Positions 62,471 through 64,000 of a stretch of DNA of 64,000 bases are shown one piece after another. This stretch comes from REEB95 sp963762425 (lineage in GTDB: Bacteria > Pseudomonadota > Alphaproteobacteria > ATCC43930 > CGMCC-115725). Location of the stretch: assembly GCA_963762425.1 (NCBI GenBank), contig CAVXKY010000004.1, positions 186,001-250,000 of the forward strand, written 5' to 3'. A model generated the notes under the pieces. It searched no databases. It saw only the letters and a list, made by a program, of their open reading frames with translations, and was not told the origin of the DNA. The translations under genes and the position numbers were made by a program. Position 1 is the stretch's first letter; each line of letters starts with the position of its first letter.

Positions 62471-62557
62471 CGTCATTGCGAGGCCGCAAAGCGGCCGAAG
62501 CAATCCAGCGGCCAAGCCGTCCTTTCTGGATTGCTTCGCCTCCGGCTCGCAATGACG
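62471..62557. repeat. Large dispersed inverted repeat
   Basis: CGTCATTGCGAG (62471-62482) pairs with CTCGCAATGACG (62546-62557), and GAAGCAATCCAG (62497-62508) pairs with CTGGATTGCTTC (62526-62537): two nested perfect 12-bp stems with GCCGCAAAGCGGC between the left arms. This palindromic unit recurs between genes in many alphaproteobacterial genomes. It lies upstream of the amidase gene and just before a small plus-strand gene. Confidence 0.8.
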
Positions 62558-62629
62558 ACAAGGTATGTTCTGGCAGCCTTGCGCGGCATCGCGCGGCCTG
62601 ATTTGATCGGCTTTTCAAGGAGAAACGCC

Positions 62630-62773
62630 ATGACCTTCACCCTCGGCTGGGTTCTGTTCGTCCTCGGCACCGCCGCCGTCGCCGGTTGCCTGTTCGCCAT
62701 CACGGTGCGCGGCGAACACGGGCCCGGCGATGCCGGGCATGGTTCCGGCGATCACGGTCACGGGTCGCATTAG
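62630..62773 (+). CDS. Small membrane protein with a His/Gly-rich tail (47 aa)
   Basis: MTFTLGWVLFVLGTAAVAGC LFAITVRG gives one transmembrane helix; the tail GEHGPGDAGHGSGDHGHGSH carries five His residues in 20 and could bind metal. AAGGAG at 62617-62622 is a strong ribosome-binding site. It precedes the oxoprolinase gene by six bases and is probably co-transcribed. I do not recognise the family. Confidence 0.65.
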   Translation: MTFTLGWVLFVLGTAAVAGCLFAITVRGEHGPGDAGHGSGDHGHGSH

Positions 62774-62779
62774 ACGGGC

Positions 62780-64000
<1,221 letters not shown>

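Overview
The window is GC-rich DNA from an alphaproteobacterium. Evidence: conserved alphaproteobacterial gene blocks (greA-carB-carA facing yqeY-dnaG-rpoD followed by a CAU tRNA), a full division and cell-wall (dcw) cluster running mraZ to ftsZ and continuing into lpxC-bamD-recN-ligA, a MurE with the meso-diaminopimelate-type DNPR motif, and palindromic dispersed repeats of a kind I know from alphaproteobacteria. The genus cannot be fixed by eye; a Rhodospirillales-like or Rhizobiales-like relative is plausible. Almost everything is core chromosome.

Layout. 1-3.35 kb: two envelope lipoproteins, a 35-residue membrane peptide, pqiA-pqiB (intermembrane lipid transport, PqiB shortened) and a DUF3096 peptide. 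3.35-5.6 kb: a lower-GC island holding the remains of a TraB/GumN-family gene split by an IS3-family insertion sequence. 5.6-15.4 kb: greA, carB and carA (minus strand) divergent from yqeY, dnaG, rpoD and a tRNA. 15.5-20.9 kb: an MHS-type carboxylate transporter, an aldehyde dehydrogenase, the ribosome-associated ABC-F protein EttA, and MlaC. 21.2-25.6 kb: metF-metH, the folate/cobalamin branch of methionine synthesis. 25.7-36.8 kb: a PanE-like reductase, an SLC13/ArsB-type permease, a methyltransferase-glycosyltransferase fusion, UvrD helicase, PrmA, UppP, a cation-diffusion transporter, a DUF1127 peptide and aminopeptidase P. 36.8-60.9 kb, minus strand: ligA, recN, bamD, lpxC, ftsZ, ftsA, ftsQ, ddl, murB, murC, murG, ftsW, murD, mraY, murF, murE, ftsI, ftsL, rsmH, mraZ, read from mraZ down. 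Upstream of mraZ is a four-box MraZ operator overlapping a sigma70-type promoter, then rnpB (RNase P RNA). 61.6-64 kb: a small repeat array, an AmpD-type amidase, a palindromic repeat, a His-rich membrane peptide and the start of a 5-oxoprolinase.

The genes form a coherent growth module: UppP and MraY/MurG supply and use undecaprenyl phosphate, MurB-F and Ddl make the precursor, FtsI/FtsW polymerise it at the FtsZ/FtsA ring, LpxC and BamD tie in outer-membrane synthesis, and AmpD-type amidase recycles wall fragments.

A dominant oddity is that about twenty essential or highly conserved genes are broken by single-base indels, overwhelmingly +1 insertions. carB alone has eight. Such genes cannot all be dead, so I read this as uncorrected consensus error in the assembly and annotate each gene across its breaks, giving the repaired length. 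I found no CRISPR array, prophage or obvious new defence system. The most interesting local signals are the MraZ operator/promoter, the IS-disrupted traB/gumN gene, the methyltransferase-glycosyltransferase fusion, the shortened PqiB, and the repeat array at 61.6 kb.
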